Below are positions 45,423 through 54,780 of a stretch of DNA of 64,000 bases, piece by piece. The notes beneath the pieces were generated by a model. It had not been told where the DNA came from. It saw only the letters and a list, made by a program, of their open reading frames with translations, and did not search any database. A program made the translations under genes and the position numbers. The stretch spans positions 1-64,000 of the forward strand of contig JANRLF010000008.1 of assembly GCA_033762815.1 (NCBI GenBank). Direction: 5' to 3'. This stretch comes from JANRLF01 sp033762815 (GTDB lineage: Bacteria; Bacteroidota; Bacteroidia; Chitinophagales; CAIOSU01). Numbering within the stretch: the stretch's first letter is position 1; the number at the start of each line of letters is the position of its first letter.

Positions 45423-45644
45423 TTAAAAATCCCACACCGGGTTACGTTTACCCTTTATATAATCACGCAATTTCAATAGAAATGCCATTATCATATAAAT
45501 AATTACAGGTGAACCGATAGTAAGACAAGATGCGTAGATAAAAAACAGCCTTATTTTGTTCGATGGCATGTGCAACTTATCACCCAAGTAAGAACACACT
45601 CCAAAAAAACGCATTTCAATGTATGTCTTCAAATCAACCAGCAT
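45423..45644 (-). CDS. PspC domain protein
   Basis: 73 residues. FFGVCSYLGDKLHMPSNKIRLFFIYASCLTIGSPVIIYMIMAFLL matches the PspC domain (cytoplasmic turn plus one membrane helix), ending in a basic tail. PspC proteins take part in envelope stress sensing; here there is no linked pspA. Partnering is unknown. Confidence 0.8.
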   Translation of the reverse strand: MLVDLKTYIEMRFFGVCSYLGDKLHMPSNKIRLFFIYASCLTIGSPVIIYMIMAFLLKLRDYIKGKRNPVWDF

Positions 45645-45712
45645 AGCCCAAATTTAGCAAAAAAAAGAAATCTCCAATTCATGAATTGCCCTATCAAAAA
45701 TCAGGCAAGTTT

Positions 45713-46978
45713 CTAACCAGCTAGATTTAGCAATTGGTGCCCCACCGTGCAGCTTAGGCAACATTTCTTGTCGCAATGCTCATTTTTCAACTGCAGCAAT
45801 GCCTGCGAATGATAGGCTGTATTGGCTTTCCATCTCACCTGTGACCATTTATCGATAAGGGCATTTTTTTCTGCTGATAGCTCCTCCAAAAATTGTAAGG
45901 CTTTTTCCTTTGCCCTTGGTTTGCCCATTTGTTGTGCATAAACAAACAGTAATGGGGCCAACGTATTGATAATCAGTAAATCGATGCTCTTCTCTCCTAT
46001 CCTTTTCTCCTTTCTGGTTGCCAATGTACCAAAACGGTAATGCTCTTGCCAGTAGGTGGAAGTTGTTGCCATAAATAGGCCCTTTACTTCTTGCACATGC
46101 TCGCTTTCCATGCTTTGTGAAAAGAGGTGCTTGCTTTTATGCAGCAGCATGGCCAATTGCGCTATGCGCACCGTTGGGAAAGCAGGAGGCCTTAAGCGCA
46201 TAAACTTCCATAACTTCTCCTCTATGGGCTTCAACTGATATTTTTTAGCTAGAAAGTTATATTCTTTCTGCAGCGATTGCTGATAGTCGTCAGCCGCTAG
46301 GCCTTCCAGCATACCAGCCTGCCCAAACAACAAAGCTTCTATTTGGAACAGGCTGTTCTTATGTTTGGCAATAATGTTCAATGGCAGCGACCTTGCCAAC
46401 AAATCAAAGGCATCGGTATTGATTTTCAGGCCTAGGTTTCGTGCTGTCAACTGGTACATGGTTTCTTCCCAATTGCCTTTATTCCAATTGAGCCGCTCCA
46501 GTATTTCCGCGCTTTTATGCTCCATCCGCTCCACTAACATACGGTCCAGCATCTGCATCAGGTGGATATCATTAACCTGCTTAATCTGATGCTGGCATGC
46601 TATCCAATCGGTGCTAGCCTGAAACATCTTGTATCTAGCTTGCAGCCGTTCGTCTACCCTATCTTTCAATACTAATATGGGTGCAGTATTCAATATGTTT
46701 GTGTCGTGCTCATAAACTACATGCAGTATAATGTTCTCGTACTTTGGGTCTTCTTCATGGCCATGTCGCTTCCAATCAGAAGTGCGTAAGTGCAATTCTA
46801 CATTACCCGCCCAAAGTGTATCGCTAATTTTTACTCTAGCATTGCTAAAGTCGGGACCTGCATGGGTGTTGCGCTGCCCAACGTGTACAATCTGTAAGGG
46901 CTCGCCATCCATGGTGGTCAAATCGTTTTGGTGGAACAGGCGATGCTGCCATACATAATATAGAAAATCCTCGCTCAT
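45713..46978 (-). CDS. DUF2851 family protein
   Basis: 421 residues. The N-terminal block MSEDFLYYVWQHRLFHQNDL, then NTHAGPDFSNARVKI, LWAGNVELHLRTSDWKRHGHE and YENIILHVVYEHD is specific to DUF2851, a Bacteroidota-wide family of unknown function. A C-terminal Cys-rich motif (CDKKCCLSCTVGHQLL) could bind metal. Its ATG overlaps the stop of the PLP enzyme gene by four bases (ATGA), suggesting translational coupling. Confidence 0.9.
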   Translation of the reverse strand: MSEDFLYYVWQHRLFHQNDLTTMDGEPLQIVHVGQRNTHAGPDFSNARVKISDTLWAGNVELHLRTSDWKRHGHEEDPKYENIILHVVYEHDTNILNTAPILVLKDRVDERLQARYKMFQASTDWIACQHQIKQVNDIHLMQMLDRMLVERMEHKSAEILERLNWNKGNWEETMYQLTARNLGLKINTDAFDLLARSLPLNIIAKHKNSLFQIEALLFGQAGMLEGLAADDYQQSLQKEYNFLAKKYQLKPIEEKLWKFMRLRPPAFPTVRIAQLAMLLHKSKHLFSQSMESEHVQEVKGLFMATTSTYWQEHYRFGTLATRKEKRIGEKSIDLLIINTLAPLLFVYAQQMGKPRAKEKALQFLEELSAEKNALIDKWSQVRWKANTAYHSQALLQLKNEHCDKKCCLSCTVGHQLLNLAG

Positions 46979-48129
46979 GACAAGGCTTGCTCTAAATCGG
47001 CAATCAGCACTTCGGCCTCTTCTAGTCCAATGTAAAACCGTATTAAGTTCCAGGGCAATTTAGGGTGCAGCTCATCGGCCTGTTGCACCAATCCACAAAC
47101 CGGCATTACCAATGATTCATGCCCGCCCCAAGAACAGGCTATCAAGAATCGATTCAACTTATTGACAAAAGTATCTACCTCACTAAAGGTACCTGCTTTT
47201 AATAAAATGGAAAAAAGGCCTCCGGCACCCTTCATTTGTTTTTGCGCCAAACCATGCTGTGGAAAAGAGGGGTGCATAGGATAAATGACCTTTTCTACCT
47301 TAGGATGGGTGGCCAAGTATTCTACTATTTTAGGGGTCGTAATATTGCTTCTTTCCAATCGCAGTGGCAGGGTACGAAGGCTGCGCAGCATTAGCCAAGC
47401 ATCATGGGGTGAAATAATGGCACCAAGGTTTAAAAATTCGCTATAAAAAATACTTTCAATGATGACCTTATTGGCACATACCACCCCTGCTACCATATCG
47501 CTATGCCCCCCATAATACTTGCTGGCCGAATGGACAACAATATCCACTCCCATTGCTATTGCAGGCTGATAAAGCGGCGTTGCGTAGCTGTTGTCCAAAA
47601 TGGTTACCAACCCATGCGATTTTGCCCATTGGCTTACCTGCTCTATATCCTGCAATTCAAATGTAAAGGTGTTAGGGCTCTCCAGATAAACTAAGCGAGT
47701 ATTGAACTGTAAAGCAGCTTCGAACGACTGCAATTGGGTACCATCGACAAAGGTATAGCTGACCCCAAAGCGACCAAGGATATTCTTCAACAGTTTCGTG
47801 GCCCAGCTGTATGGTTTATCTACACATATGATATGGTTGCCCGCTTTTACCTGCGATATAACAGCTGCACTGATAGCGGCCACCCCACTTGCAAAGACCA
47901 ATGCATCTTCCGCTCCCTCTAAGGCTGCCAATTTCTTGCACAATATGTCAGTAGTAGGGTTGTTGCCCCTTGTATAGAAATGATTCTCTTTTTCGTTGGG
48001 TACTGCAGTGCGCATAGTTTCCACATTGGCAAAGCAAAAATTGCTGGCCTGCACTAATGGGGGTGCAATGGATTGAAAATAGTTTTCCCGCTCCTCCCCA
48101 AAATGATTGATGATATAGGAGATATCCAT
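46975..48129 (-). CDS. Cys/Met metabolism PLP-dependent enzyme
   Basis: 384 residues, cystathionine gamma-synthase/lyase fold. HFYTRGNNPTTDILCKKLAALEGAEDALVFASGVAAI, YLESPNTFTFELQDIEQV, LDNSYATPLYQPAIAMGVDIVVHSASKYYGGHSD (PLP Lys in SASKYYGG) are typical. It may make cystathionine, or cleave it, or desulfurate homocysteine or methionine; the exact reaction is not decided. It is one base from pyrF and overlaps the DUF2851 gene. Confidence 0.9.
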   Translation of the reverse strand: MDISYIINHFGEERENYFQSIAPPLVQASNFCFANVETMRTAVPNEKENHFYTRGNNPTTDILCKKLAALEGAEDALVFASGVAAISAAVISQVKAGNHIICVDKPYSWATKLLKNILGRFGVSYTFVDGTQLQSFEAALQFNTRLVYLESPNTFTFELQDIEQVSQWAKSHGLVTILDNSYATPLYQPAIAMGVDIVVHSASKYYGGHSDMVAGVVCANKVIIESIFYSEFLNLGAIISPHDAWLMLRSLRTLPLRLERSNITTPKIVEYLATHPKVEKVIYPMHPSFPQHGLAQKQMKGAGGLFSILLKAGTFSEVDTFVNKLNRFLIACSWGGHESLVMPVCGLVQQADELHPKLPWNLIRFYIGLEEAEVLIADLEQALS

Positions 48130-48130
48130 C

Positions 48131-48952
48131 TTAAATCAGTCCTTTTGATTTTAAGATACCTGCCATTTCCATTTGAAGGTTCTCCGCAGCTTTTTGCGCT
48201 TTGTATTCGAAATCATTCATGTCCTTACCAGCATAGATAATATTGCGCGATGAATTGACCAATAAGCCGCAATGGCTATTCAGCCCCGCAGCACAGATTG
48301 CATGTAAGTCACCTCCTTGCGCACCTACCCCTGGAACTAAAAGAAAATGCTCAGGGACCAATTGCCTTACTCTTTCAAAATAAGCAGGCTGGGTAGCGCC
48401 TATCACAAACATGGTATTGTTCGTATTGCCCCAAGTTTGCGCTGTTTTAAGTACCGTTTCATAGAAATATCCATCCCCTTGGGCTTTCAATTGCAGGTCG
48501 GCACTACCTTTATTGGAAGTCAACCCTAGAATGATGGCCCATTTGCCAGCATATTGATAGTAAGGACTAATAGAATCTTCGCCCATATAGGGAGATAGTG
48601 TAATGGCATCAAAACCTATCTGCTTTAAAAAAGCTTCGGCATACATTTCCGAAGTATTGCCAATATCCCCACGTTTGGCATCGGCTATTTTGAATGCATT
48701 ATTGGGAAGATACGCTACCGTTTTACGCATGCTTTCCCAGCCTTTAGCCCCGTACACTTCATAAAATGCGGTATTGATTTTATAGGCTACTGCATACTGC
48801 CTTGTGGCATCAATAATGCGCCTGTTAAATTCATACTGTGGGTCTGCCGTTTGCAATAAATCGGCTGGAATTTTTTTCAAATCAGTATCCAACCCTACAC
48901 AGAGGAAAGATTGCTGCTGGCGTATCTGCTCGAAAAGCTCCTGTCTGTTCAT
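48131..48952 (-). CDS. pyrF: orotidine 5'-phosphate decarboxylase
   Basis: 273 residues, the longer type-2 PyrF form. FLCVGLDTDLKKIP, FKIADAKRGDIGNTSEMYAEAF (the Asp-Lys-Asp catalytic set) and LLVPGVGAQGGD, then LLVNSSRNIIYAG. It makes UMP from OMP, the last step of pyrimidine synthesis. The next gene downstream starts one base after its stop. Confidence 0.96.
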   Translation of the reverse strand: MNRQELFEQIRQQQSFLCVGLDTDLKKIPADLLQTADPQYEFNRRIIDATRQYAVAYKINTAFYEVYGAKGWESMRKTVAYLPNNAFKIADAKRGDIGNTSEMYAEAFLKQIGFDAITLSPYMGEDSISPYYQYAGKWAIILGLTSNKGSADLQLKAQGDGYFYETVLKTAQTWGNTNNTMFVIGATQPAYFERVRQLVPEHFLLVPGVGAQGGDLHAICAAGLNSHCGLLVNSSRNIIYAGKDMNDFEYKAQKAAENLQMEMAGILKSKGLI

Positions 48953-49023
48953 TCTTCTAAAAGATATGGACAGGAAAATTAAGCAAAAGCCTTATAAAAA
49001 AGCTATAAATTTTAGCAAGATTT

Positions 49024-49275
49024 TTAAACTGCCACTACAGCCTTCAGAGAAGGAACTGCATGCTTCACGGCTTCTTCAATTCCAGCTTTCATGGTCATAA
49101 AGCTTTGTGGACACTTTTCGCAAGCCCCCAGCAAACGAACTTGTAGAATCATATCATCCGTTATATTCACCACTTCTACATTGCCACCGTCACGCTGTAG
49201 ATAAGGCCTTAAGGTATCTAGCGATGCTTCGACTCTTTCCAATAACTGATGATCTACTTCCAAGCTGTTGTTCAT
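49024..49275 (-). CDS. NifU C-terminal domain Fe-S scaffold
   Basis: 83 residues. Consists of one NifU-like domain: LRPYLQRDGGNVEVV, then LLGACEKCPQSFMTMKAGIE with the cluster-binding CxxC. It assembles and passes on Fe-S clusters. Its ATG overlaps the mrp stop in TAATG, so the two are translationally coupled. Confidence 0.93.
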   Translation of the reverse strand: MNNSLEVDHQLLERVEASLDTLRPYLQRDGGNVEVVNITDDMILQVRLLGACEKCPQSFMTMKAGIEEAVKHAVPSLKAVVAV

Positions 49276-50366
49276 TATGGTTGTAATACCGGTTCGTTTA
49301 GTGTGGCGTTGTAAACAGCAACTTGCCTTTCTGTTGTTACTCCTAGGTTGATAAAAGCCTCTTTGGTCAAATAATCATCGCTGGTCACCACCGGTTTACC
49401 ATCATCTCCTCCTTCCCTGACTGATTGCACTAAAGGTATTTCTCCCAAAAATGGCAGGTCAAATTCATCAGCCAAACGCTTGCCGCCATTTTTGCCAAAA
49501 ATATAGTATTTATTATTGGGCAATTCTGCAGGTGTGAAATATGACATGTTTTCTACAATACCTAATATGGGCACATTAATCATATCCAGCTTAAACATAG
49601 CCACAGCCTTCTTGGCATCGGCCAGTGCCACATCTTGAGGGGTAGTTACGATTACTGCCCCAGTAATCGGAATTGTTTGAATCATCGTAAGGTGGATATC
49701 GCCCGTGCCGGGAGGCATGTCCAAAATCAAATAATCCAATTCCCCCCAAATACAGTCCGTAACAAATTGCTTTAATGCCGATGATACCATGGGTCCCCTC
49801 CAAACCACCGCTTGCTTTTCATCAATCAATAGGCCTATAGACAACACTTTGATTCCATGAACTTCTAAGGGGAGAATATAATGCTTGCCATCAATTTGCT
49901 GTACCCCAGGTCGCTTACCCCTGATGCCCAACATCATGGGAATGGATGGGCCATATATATCCGCATCCAACAAACCCACTTTTGAGCCATTGGCTGCCAA
50001 TGCAAGGGCCAAGTTGACGGATACAGTTGACTTGCCCACACCACCCTTTCCCGAAGCCACACAAATAATATTTTTTACACCTGGCAGCATATCCTTCTTA
50101 TCCTTACGATGGCTGGTAACCCTTGAATCAAAAATCACCTCCACCAAGGCCGATGGGCTTACCATCTCAGCAATTTTTGTTTTGATATCAGCTTCTATGG
50201 CATCTTTTAAAGGGCAGGCAGGTGTAGTAAGCACTACTTTGAATCGAATAGCCTCACCCTCAATATGAAGGTCTTCTATCATATTCAGGGTCACCAAATC
50301 CTTCCTTAAATCGGGGTCAATTACATGGCCAAGGGCGGCCATTACCTGTGCTTTGTTAATCTGCAT
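49275..50366 (-). CDS. apbC: Mrp/NBP35-type Fe-S cluster carrier ATPase
   Basis: 363 residues. N-terminal DUF59/MIP18-like domain (VMAALGHVIDPDLRKDLVTL, about 1-90) and a P-loop domain with deviant Walker A VASGKGGVGKSTVSVNLALAL, LLDADIYGPSIPMMLG and ILDMPPGTGDIHLT. It carries Fe-S clusters to apo-proteins. A TATCTTTG -7 element lies at 50393-50400. It leads a two-gene operon with the NifU domain protein. Confidence 0.95.
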   Translation of the reverse strand: MQINKAQVMAALGHVIDPDLRKDLVTLNMIEDLHIEGEAIRFKVVLTTPACPLKDAIEADIKTKIAEMVSPSALVEVIFDSRVTSHRKDKKDMLPGVKNIICVASGKGGVGKSTVSVNLALALAANGSKVGLLDADIYGPSIPMMLGIRGKRPGVQQIDGKHYILPLEVHGIKVLSIGLLIDEKQAVVWRGPMVSSALKQFVTDCIWGELDYLILDMPPGTGDIHLTMIQTIPITGAVIVTTPQDVALADAKKAVAMFKLDMINVPILGIVENMSYFTPAELPNNKYYIFGKNGGKRLADEFDLPFLGEIPLVQSVREGGDDGKPVVTSDDYLTKEAFINLGVTTERQVAVYNATLNEPVLQP

Positions 50367-50419
50367 GAAAAAATTATGCTACAAAAGAGCAACAAAGATA
50401 CGAATAAAACGGTTCGGCC

Positions 50420-51499
50420 TTAAAGCGCATTAATGATCTTACCATTGCAGAACAATTTGTTCTGGCTCTGAACCCTATTGAAGAAAACAGCCTGATTGGT
50501 CAGTTTGAACAAATTAGTGACTTCGCCCCCTGAGACCTGCTGAAACTGTCCATTCACGTATCCATGCAAGCGTCTATCCAAATCAGGATATACCACTATG
50601 CCATCATCAATCTGATAACTGGCAGGCACATAGTTTTCCAACCGCTGAACCTTTCCTTTATAGTAAGCATAAAAGAAGTTATTGTTGTCCACAAACACCA
50701 GCACATCTTCCTTGATTTCCCAATATCGGGGTGGTATAGTGGATAGTTCAACTTCTTTCCCTTCAGTAAAGACTTTAAAGGTGTTGTTTTGGTCAATGTA
50801 TGCTACGAAATCCTCTCCGGTTTTATACTCTTTGGGAGCAAAGCTATCCAGTTTATAAGTGTGCCCTTTTGAAAAGACCTTAAATCCTCCAAGGTAATCC
50901 ACATAAGCAACAATGTTGCGGTTAACTATAAAGCTGGATGGTGCCACTCCCTGTTCCAAAACCAACACCTGCCCATGGTACCATACCTTGAATTGGTCTG
51001 AAAAATCGAAATATGCCACCAAGTTGTCCGATGCTGCAATATCAATGATATTCCTGTTTTCCAATTGGGTAGTTTTCCCATCAAAAAATACCCAGTCGGT
51101 ATCAAATATGTCCTTAAAGACGATAACGCTATCACCAAAGCTGTATGCTTTTACCTGCCCTAACTCATATTGTTGGTTGTTATAAATGGCAAAAAGAAAA
51201 TTGCCTGCATTAAGGTATACCACCATCTCATCAGTCACAGTATAGGATGCTGGGGCAAAACGCTGGATTTGAGTAACCGTGCCTCCTGAAAAGTAAACCT
51301 TAAAGTCGCTGTTATAATCGACATAAGCAATGTATCGAGCACCTACTTGAAAATTCTGTATTATTTGAAATTCCTGTTGAAATACTTTTCCATTGTCATA
51401 GATGAAAAAGAACTGCCTAAAATCCTGATAAGCTGCCAAACATTGGGATTTTGATTCGGCAAAAAACAATAAACAACATATCAGAGACAGCAATCGCAT
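50420..51499 (-). CDS. hypothetical secreted beta-repeat protein
   Basis: About 359 residues from MRLLSLICCLLFF, which begins a signal peptide ending near ESKSQ. The mature part is a run of about seven or eight repeats of 40-45 residues with the pattern YVDYNSDFKVYFSGGTVTQIQRFAPASY..., AYVDYLGGFKVFSKGHTYKLDSFAPKEYK, probably a beta-propeller. No family name recognised. The start is chosen because the longer frame (to 51538) runs through the terminator of the gene upstream. Confidence 0.65.
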   Translation of the reverse strand: MRLLSLICCLLFFAESKSQCLAAYQDFRQFFFIYDNGKVFQQEFQIIQNFQVGARYIAYVDYNSDFKVYFSGGTVTQIQRFAPASYTVTDEMVVYLNAGNFLFAIYNNQQYELGQVKAYSFGDSVIVFKDIFDTDWVFFDGKTTQLENRNIIDIAASDNLVAYFDFSDQFKVWYHGQVLVLEQGVAPSSFIVNRNIVAYVDYLGGFKVFSKGHTYKLDSFAPKEYKTGEDFVAYIDQNNTFKVFTEGKEVELSTIPPRYWEIKEDVLVFVDNNNFFYAYYKGKVQRLENYVPASYQIDDGIVVYPDLDRRLHGYVNGQFQQVSGGEVTNLFKLTNQAVFFNRVQSQNKLFCNGKIINAL

Positions 51500-51528
51500 A
51501 CAATCAATAACACCTAAAAATAAGAAAA

Positions 51529-51546
51529 GAAGGCACAAAGGCCTTC
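51529..51546 (-). terminator. terminator of PorE-like gene
   Basis: GAAGGC/GCCTTC stem with a short ACAAAG loop; on the minus strand it is followed by a T-rich tail (TTTTCTTATTTTT). It lies about 28 bp past the PorE-like stop. Confidence 0.7.
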
Positions 51547-51574
51547 TTTTTCTATTTACTTAACAAAAGCTAAC

Positions 51575-53677
51575 TTATTTCCAGCCTTTGGTAACGGGTT
51601 TAATTTCGCCTTTCTTATCATAAGTATATGGTCCAAGGTCAGAGTATTCCACTTCCAACTCCACTTGTTTGTCGTTGGAATTTACCTTGAACTCTACCCT
51701 ACGGTTTTTGGCTCGTCCTTCAGGATTGTCTTTTCCTGAAGCGGTGGTATTTGGAGCAATTGGCTCACTCTCCCCTTTTGCCATCAAGCTCATACGGTTA
51801 ATGTCAATTCCTTTAGCAGCTAAGTAATCAGCAGCAGCTTGGGCACGCTTTTTCGCCAATACCATGTTGTAGGCATCGCTACCAACAGAGTCCGTGTGTC
51901 CATATATTTCCAAGGTCCAAGTAGGGTTGGCAGCCAGTACTTGGCTTAATGAGTCCAAAGTAACCTTATAAGGCTTGGTGATAGCATACTTGTCAAATTC
52001 ATAGTAAATACGCTTCAACTGGATTTTGCGACGTTGGATTTCTTCTATGTAGAATACGCGCTTCAAAGTATCTTTCACATTCAAAGCAGGCATGTCCAAT
52101 GTCTCTTCCGAACCCCAATAGCCCGTTTTGGTCACGTTTACCTTGTAAACCTTTTCAGGATCTAAAGGAAGATAGAATACTTCATCTTTAGTAGTTGTCA
52201 AATTGGCAATAGGCATCAACATCCCACTTGAATCGCGAACAAAGAAGCTCACATCTGCACCTTCAATTGGAGTTTCTGGATCCTTTTTGTTGGCCACATA
52301 AGCTTCCAAAATAATGTCGGTAACAATACGGAAGCTATATATATCATCACAACAAGTAGGGCTCTTCAAGGAATAACCACCCGGACGGTTAGATACTAAG
52401 TAACCGGTTTTTTGGTCATCGCTCAACGCAAAGTAAATATCATCCACACTTGAGTTAAGTGGAGCCAACAAATTCTCAGGTACGCCACATTCACCATTCA
52501 CAAAAGTAGTTTTGTAAATATCAAAACCACCTATGCTCACCATGCCATCGGAGCTGAAATACAGCGTACTCTTCTTACCATCCATGAAAGGCGTCACTTC
52601 GTTGCCAGACGTGTTTACGTTTTTGCCAATGTTCTTGGCCTTATCAAAGCCGCCTTTTCCGTCGCTCTCGGCATAGTAGATATCCGTACCACCTACTCCT
52701 CCTTCCCTGTTGGAAGTAAAGAACAAATACTCCTTGTTGTTAACTACTGCTACATGCGGGTGGGTATTATTGCTGCCGTCATTAATGCTACCGCCCAATT
52801 TCTTTGCTTCGCTCCAAGTGCCGTTGTTATTCTCCGACATGTAGATTTCACACTCCATCTGTAATGAATCGCCCACCACACAATTGGTAAAGTAAAAGCG
52901 TTTGCCATCAGGTGATAAAGTACCGTTACCAGTGTGAAACTCTTTGGTATTGCTAGCGGCTGGATAAAGCTGGGCATCGGCCCAAGAAGTACCTTGTCGA
53001 GTGGTCAAAAACTGACGGGCTTTCTGTCCGGTACTGTCACTAGCTGCTACTGAAATGGCCGTATCTGAGCGCAAGGAGGAAAACAACAACTGGTCTTTTC
53101 CAACTGGCTTAGGTGCAAAGTCAGAGAAAGGATTGTTCACCTTTTGGTCCAACAACTCCACAATCACCCTTTCCGGATCAGCCAAAGTTTTGATAGCCAA
53201 ATCGCAGCCTTGCATTTGGCGCTCGACGGTCTTTTTGAAATCATTTTTATCCTCACCATCGTAAGCAGCTAGGAAACTTTTGAAATTGCCGTTAGCTTCG
53301 TCGCACTTGCCATTGTACTTTTGCATCAAAGCCATCATGTACTTGGCCTTTGCATATTCCGTGGTATCCAATTCGTAAAATACCTTGTACCACTTCTCCG
53401 CTGCTTGGTAGTCGCGAAGCAAATAGTTCAACTTTGCCAGGCGTGAAACAGCGCAAGCATTGTCCGGTTTTTTGGCGTATACCTCTTCATAATACATCAA
53501 AGCATTATAGTAGCTGCCCTTTTCAGTAAGGGAATTAGCTATTTTCATCTTCTTTTTCGGGCTTAAATTCTTGAGCCTTTCCGACCGATAATCATCCGCC
53601 TGTGTAGAATCAACCTGTGCTATGGCAAAGAATGGAAGTAACATTCCCAACATAACAATTAAGTAAATCCGCTTCAT
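51575..53677 (-). CDS. porE: PorE-like OmpA/PD40 protein of type IX secretion
   Basis: 700 residues. Signal MKRIYLIVMLGMLLPFFAIAQ; TPR-type helices about 40-160; PD40/WD40-like beta-propeller about 190-440 (GTLSPDGKRFYFTNCVVG, EYLFFTSNREGGVGGTDIYYA, TLYFSSDGMVSIGGFDIYKT); carboxypeptidase-regulatory-like domain about 455-545; OmpA peptidoglycan-binding domain about 560-685 (EIYGHTDSVGSDAYNMVLAKKRA, RAKNRRVEF). This architecture is that of PorE, the peptidoglycan anchor of the type IX secretion system. It is next to the SprF-like and CHU_C genes. The gene symbol is by architecture. Confidence 0.85.
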   Translation of the reverse strand: MKRIYLIVMLGMLLPFFAIAQVDSTQADDYRSERLKNLSPKKKMKIANSLTEKGSYYNALMYYEEVYAKKPDNACAVSRLAKLNYLLRDYQAAEKWYKVFYELDTTEYAKAKYMMALMQKYNGKCDEANGNFKSFLAAYDGEDKNDFKKTVERQMQGCDLAIKTLADPERVIVELLDQKVNNPFSDFAPKPVGKDQLLFSSLRSDTAISVAASDSTGQKARQFLTTRQGTSWADAQLYPAASNTKEFHTGNGTLSPDGKRFYFTNCVVGDSLQMECEIYMSENNNGTWSEAKKLGGSINDGSNNTHPHVAVVNNKEYLFFTSNREGGVGGTDIYYAESDGKGGFDKAKNIGKNVNTSGNEVTPFMDGKKSTLYFSSDGMVSIGGFDIYKTTFVNGECGVPENLLAPLNSSVDDIYFALSDDQKTGYLVSNRPGGYSLKSPTCCDDIYSFRIVTDIILEAYVANKKDPETPIEGADVSFFVRDSSGMLMPIANLTTTKDEVFYLPLDPEKVYKVNVTKTGYWGSEETLDMPALNVKDTLKRVFYIEEIQRRKIQLKRIYYEFDKYAITKPYKVTLDSLSQVLAANPTWTLEIYGHTDSVGSDAYNMVLAKKRAQAAADYLAAKGIDINRMSLMAKGESEPIAPNTTASGKDNPEGRAKNRRVEFKVNSNDKQVELEVEYSDLGPYTYDKKGEIKPVTKGWK

Positions 53678-53710
53678 CTATATGTGAGTCTTTGTGGTTT
53701 TTTGAAATGA

Positions 53711-54763
53711 TTAAAATCTCGGACAGAATAAAAAAGTCTTTTTATCGGTAATGCTGGAGAATCTTCCAACATAAATTAATGACAGTTCATAAGCACCCTG
53801 TGAATTGCCGTTGGTTAAATCGGAAGTAGTGGCATCATAACTGAACCCAGCCCTGAAACCTTTGAATTCAAATCCTACCATTGGGATCACTGCATCTTGG
53901 TACCTATACCATGCACCCAAAAAGATAGAAGTATTTCTACCTTCAGGGTCAACTTTAAAATGGTAGCCAATATTCGTACCGAAATTCAGTTCATCAGCTG
54001 TGGCTTGGTTCATGTATATTACTCCGGGATACAAGGTCCACTTCCTGTTCTTCGTCAAATCCCATTCCAAACCTGCGTGTCCAACATACCTACGGGGCAA
54101 GTTTCCTGAAGCTGATTGGGTAATATTATAAGATGGGGTGAACAAGTGAAACAAAGAGAAACCACCATAAATGGTTACCCTTTGGGAAACTGCACCATTA
54201 TAGAACAATCCAGCCTGAAAATCAGGCACAATAGCACTTTGATTATTATAGCCTGCATCAACGGAAGTATTTCCCTCGTTATAAATGCCACCAATGAACT
54301 GGTCCTCAAAGCGGAAACTTCCTGTCTTGCTTTGCTGAATACCTCCTTGAACACCTATGGACAATTGGTGCTTGCTGCTTTTACCAAGGCTTTTGATATA
54401 AGAAGCGGAAAGCATCGCTTTCACAACATTATATCTTCCGCCATTGGTAAAATCGTTAACAAAAGATGCACCTAAACCAACAGCATCCACTTTCCTTTTA
54501 CCCACGAAAATTGGCAAATCAAAAGATATACCAGGAGTACCATAAGTAGGTTTACGGCCTTCTAACATACCGCCCCACTGGCTTCTATAAATACCAGCTA
54601 TCCTATAATTACCGTTGACCTTTCCAGTCAATGCTGGATTGAGCGTCAAAGGGGAAGCATAAAACTGGGAAAAGTGTACATCCTGAGCCTTTACATTACC
54701 GGCTATTACCAGCAGCAAAGCAATTATTGTCAAAAAACTTCTCATGCTATATAAGTTCTTCAT
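53711..54763 (-). CDS. PorP/SprF family membrane protein
   Basis: 350 residues. Signal (MRSFLTIIALLLVIAGNVKAQ) and HFSQFYASPLTLNPALTGKVNGNYRIAGIYRSQW, the diagnostic start of PorP/SprF proteins, then a barrel (GLGASFVNDFTNGGRYN, LSASYIKSLGKSSKHQLSIGVQGG). SprF-type proteins are outer-membrane partners needed for export of the adhesin encoded next to them. The true start may be 54763 or the internal Met at 54745. It is between the adhesin gene (17 nt away) and the PorE-like gene. Confidence 0.93.
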   Translation of the reverse strand: MKNLYSMRSFLTIIALLLVIAGNVKAQDVHFSQFYASPLTLNPALTGKVNGNYRIAGIYRSQWGGMLEGRKPTYGTPGISFDLPIFVGKRKVDAVGLGASFVNDFTNGGRYNVVKAMLSASYIKSLGKSSKHQLSIGVQGGIQQSKTGSFRFEDQFIGGIYNEGNTSVDAGYNNQSAIVPDFQAGLFYNGAVSQRVTIYGGFSLFHLFTPSYNITQSASGNLPRRYVGHAGLEWDLTKNRKWTLYPGVIYMNQATADELNFGTNIGYHFKVDPEGRNTSIFLGAWYRYQDAVIPMVGFEFKGFRAGFSYDATTSDLTNGNSQGAYELSLIYVGRFSSITDKKTFLFCPRF

Positions 54764-54780
54764 CTCTAGTGCTTTTTCTA